A stretch of DNA of 36,430 nucleotides from Bacteroidales bacterium. Lineage in GTDB: Bacteria; Bacteroidota; Bacteroidia; Bacteroidales; P3. A model generated the notes under the pieces. The model was not told where the DNA came from and did not search any database. It saw only the letters and a program-made list of their open reading frames with translations. The translations under genes and the position numbers were made by a program. The stretch is taken from assembly GCA_017561155.1 (NCBI GenBank), contig JAFZDP010000073.1, forward strand, positions 1-36,430, read 5' to 3'. Positions 35,988-36,430 of this stretch are shown one piece after another. Position 1 is the stretch's first letter, and the number at the start of each line of letters is the position of its first letter.

Positions 35988-36182
35988 GCTTTGTGTTTGA
36001 TATATATGCCTTTACGTTTGATATATATCTGCCTTTACGTTTAGTATATGGTTGCCTTTACGTTATGTTGATACTCTGCTATCGGCGATAGCGGACCTCT
36101 ATACTAATGTGAACATGACCATCAAACTAACGTAAAGACCACCATACATATAACGTAAACACGACCATACACATAAGGTAAA
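35988..36182. repeat. 23-bp periodic array with mirror symmetry about a palindrome (copy C)
   Basis: TTTACGTT occurs at 36011, 36034 and 36057 (23 apart), with a diverged TTTGTGTT at 35990. The reverse-complement motif AACGTAAA occurs at 36129 and 36152, with variants AATGTGAA at 36106 and AAGGTAAA at 36175 (all 23 apart). The two halves mirror each other around 36085, the centre of the perfect palindrome GCTATCG-g-CGATAGC (36078-36092). The three inner motif pairs are placed exactly symmetrically (36057-36064 against 36106-36113, and so on). Confidence 0.8.
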
Positions 36183-36244
36183 GACAAAAACACCCAAATA
36201 TAAAGCCAATATCAATGTCGAATATATGAAAAAACATTCTTTAG

Positions 36245-36384
36245 GCAATTTCTAAAAATTGCTTTGCAGGTGATTTGCGGAATTTTCTAGAGAAGATTTC
36301 TACTTTCTTTTGATTGAGCATAGCGGGCTATGCGATTGAAAAAGAAATAAAAAGATTTCAAGAAAAAACGCAAATCACGCAAAA
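36245..36384. repeat. Small hairpin followed by a long imperfect inverted repeat
   Basis: GCAATTT (36245-36251) and AAATTGC (36256-36262) form a small hairpin. Then a long imperfect inverted repeat spans about 36264-36384. Its ends pair as TGATTTGCG (36271-36279) with CGCAAATCA (36369-36377), its centre as GCATAGC (36318-36324) with GCTATGC (36327-36333) around a GG loop, and between them a T-rich left arm faces an A-rich right arm with mismatches. It could be a miniature inverted-repeat element or a structured RNA. The sequence to 36430 shows no gene. Confidence 0.6.
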
Positions 36385-36430
36385 GTTCTTTTATCACATG
36401 ATAATATTTCATAGAACGTGGAATTTTTAG

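Noticed and set aside
35841..36044. 67-codon + strand ORF
   Set aside because: It runs into the 23-bp array, has no start context and no recognisable protein features.
36227..36256. Short gene start (MKKHSLGNF then stop)
   Set aside because: Only nine codons; the start looks gene-like but the frame closes at once, and the downstream open stretch has an in-frame stop. At most a remnant or leader.

Overview
The window is a piece of an AT-rich chromosome from a member of the Bacteroidota, most likely the order Bacteroidales. Three things point there. Many genes are preceded by the Bacteroidota-type -7 element TAnnTTTGC (usually TATCTTTGC) rather than a Shine-Dalgarno sequence. Several families are typical of the phylum (DUF5686/CarboxypepD_reg-like, DUF3822, the BT4734-like/DUF3987 primase-helicase, ComF next to lipoproteins). 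Isoleucine is very often coded by ATA. I saw no rRNA, tRNA, insertion sequence with a transposase, or CRISPR array.

Layout. 1-3600: a large BT4734-like/DUF3987 primase-helicase-like gene, a terminator, then a pyrimidine-rich 9/10-bp tandem array ending in GTAGCG repeats and a G8 tract. 3590-9453: small outer-membrane protein, a MATE exporter, then on the minus strand a ComF-like phosphoribosyltransferase followed by a zinc metallopeptidase lipoprotein; a coiled-coil lipoprotein is divergent from comF. 9529-14169: MurL-like ATP-pyrophosphatase-fold protein, queG, lipA, a small exported protein and an RsmI-family methyltransferase. 14842-20622: a cell-envelope cluster (PspC-domain protein, lipoprotein, M23 peptidase, dxr, rseP, LptF/LptG permease). 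20682-26054: glycosyltransferase, a membrane protein plus DUF3822 protein plus rsmD, purC, and a secreted phosphodiester glycosidase-like protein. 26702-33252: a DUF5686 outer-membrane protein, two small membrane proteins, mnmE and a second MATE exporter. 33358-35666, minus strand: a DcaP-like porin followed by an EamA transporter. 35667-36430 is non-coding.

The genes are mostly housekeeping (lipoate, queuosine, purine, isoprenoid, tRNA and rRNA modification) and envelope functions. The unusual material is between genes. Two intergenic regions (about 14277-14540 and 26315-26490) carry the same degenerate motif, CGCGATGTA/CGCGATGAAA, repeated with a 22-bp period. A third (about 35988-36182) carries TTTACGTT motifs with a 23-bp period, arranged as two mirror-image halves around a 15-bp palindrome centred on 36085 and followed by a long imperfect inverted repeat. 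With the 9/10-bp array at 3256-3377, these short-period arrays are the best candidates here for something undescribed. Their function cannot be read from the sequence: they could be protein-binding arrays, minisatellite-bearing miniature elements, or structured RNAs.
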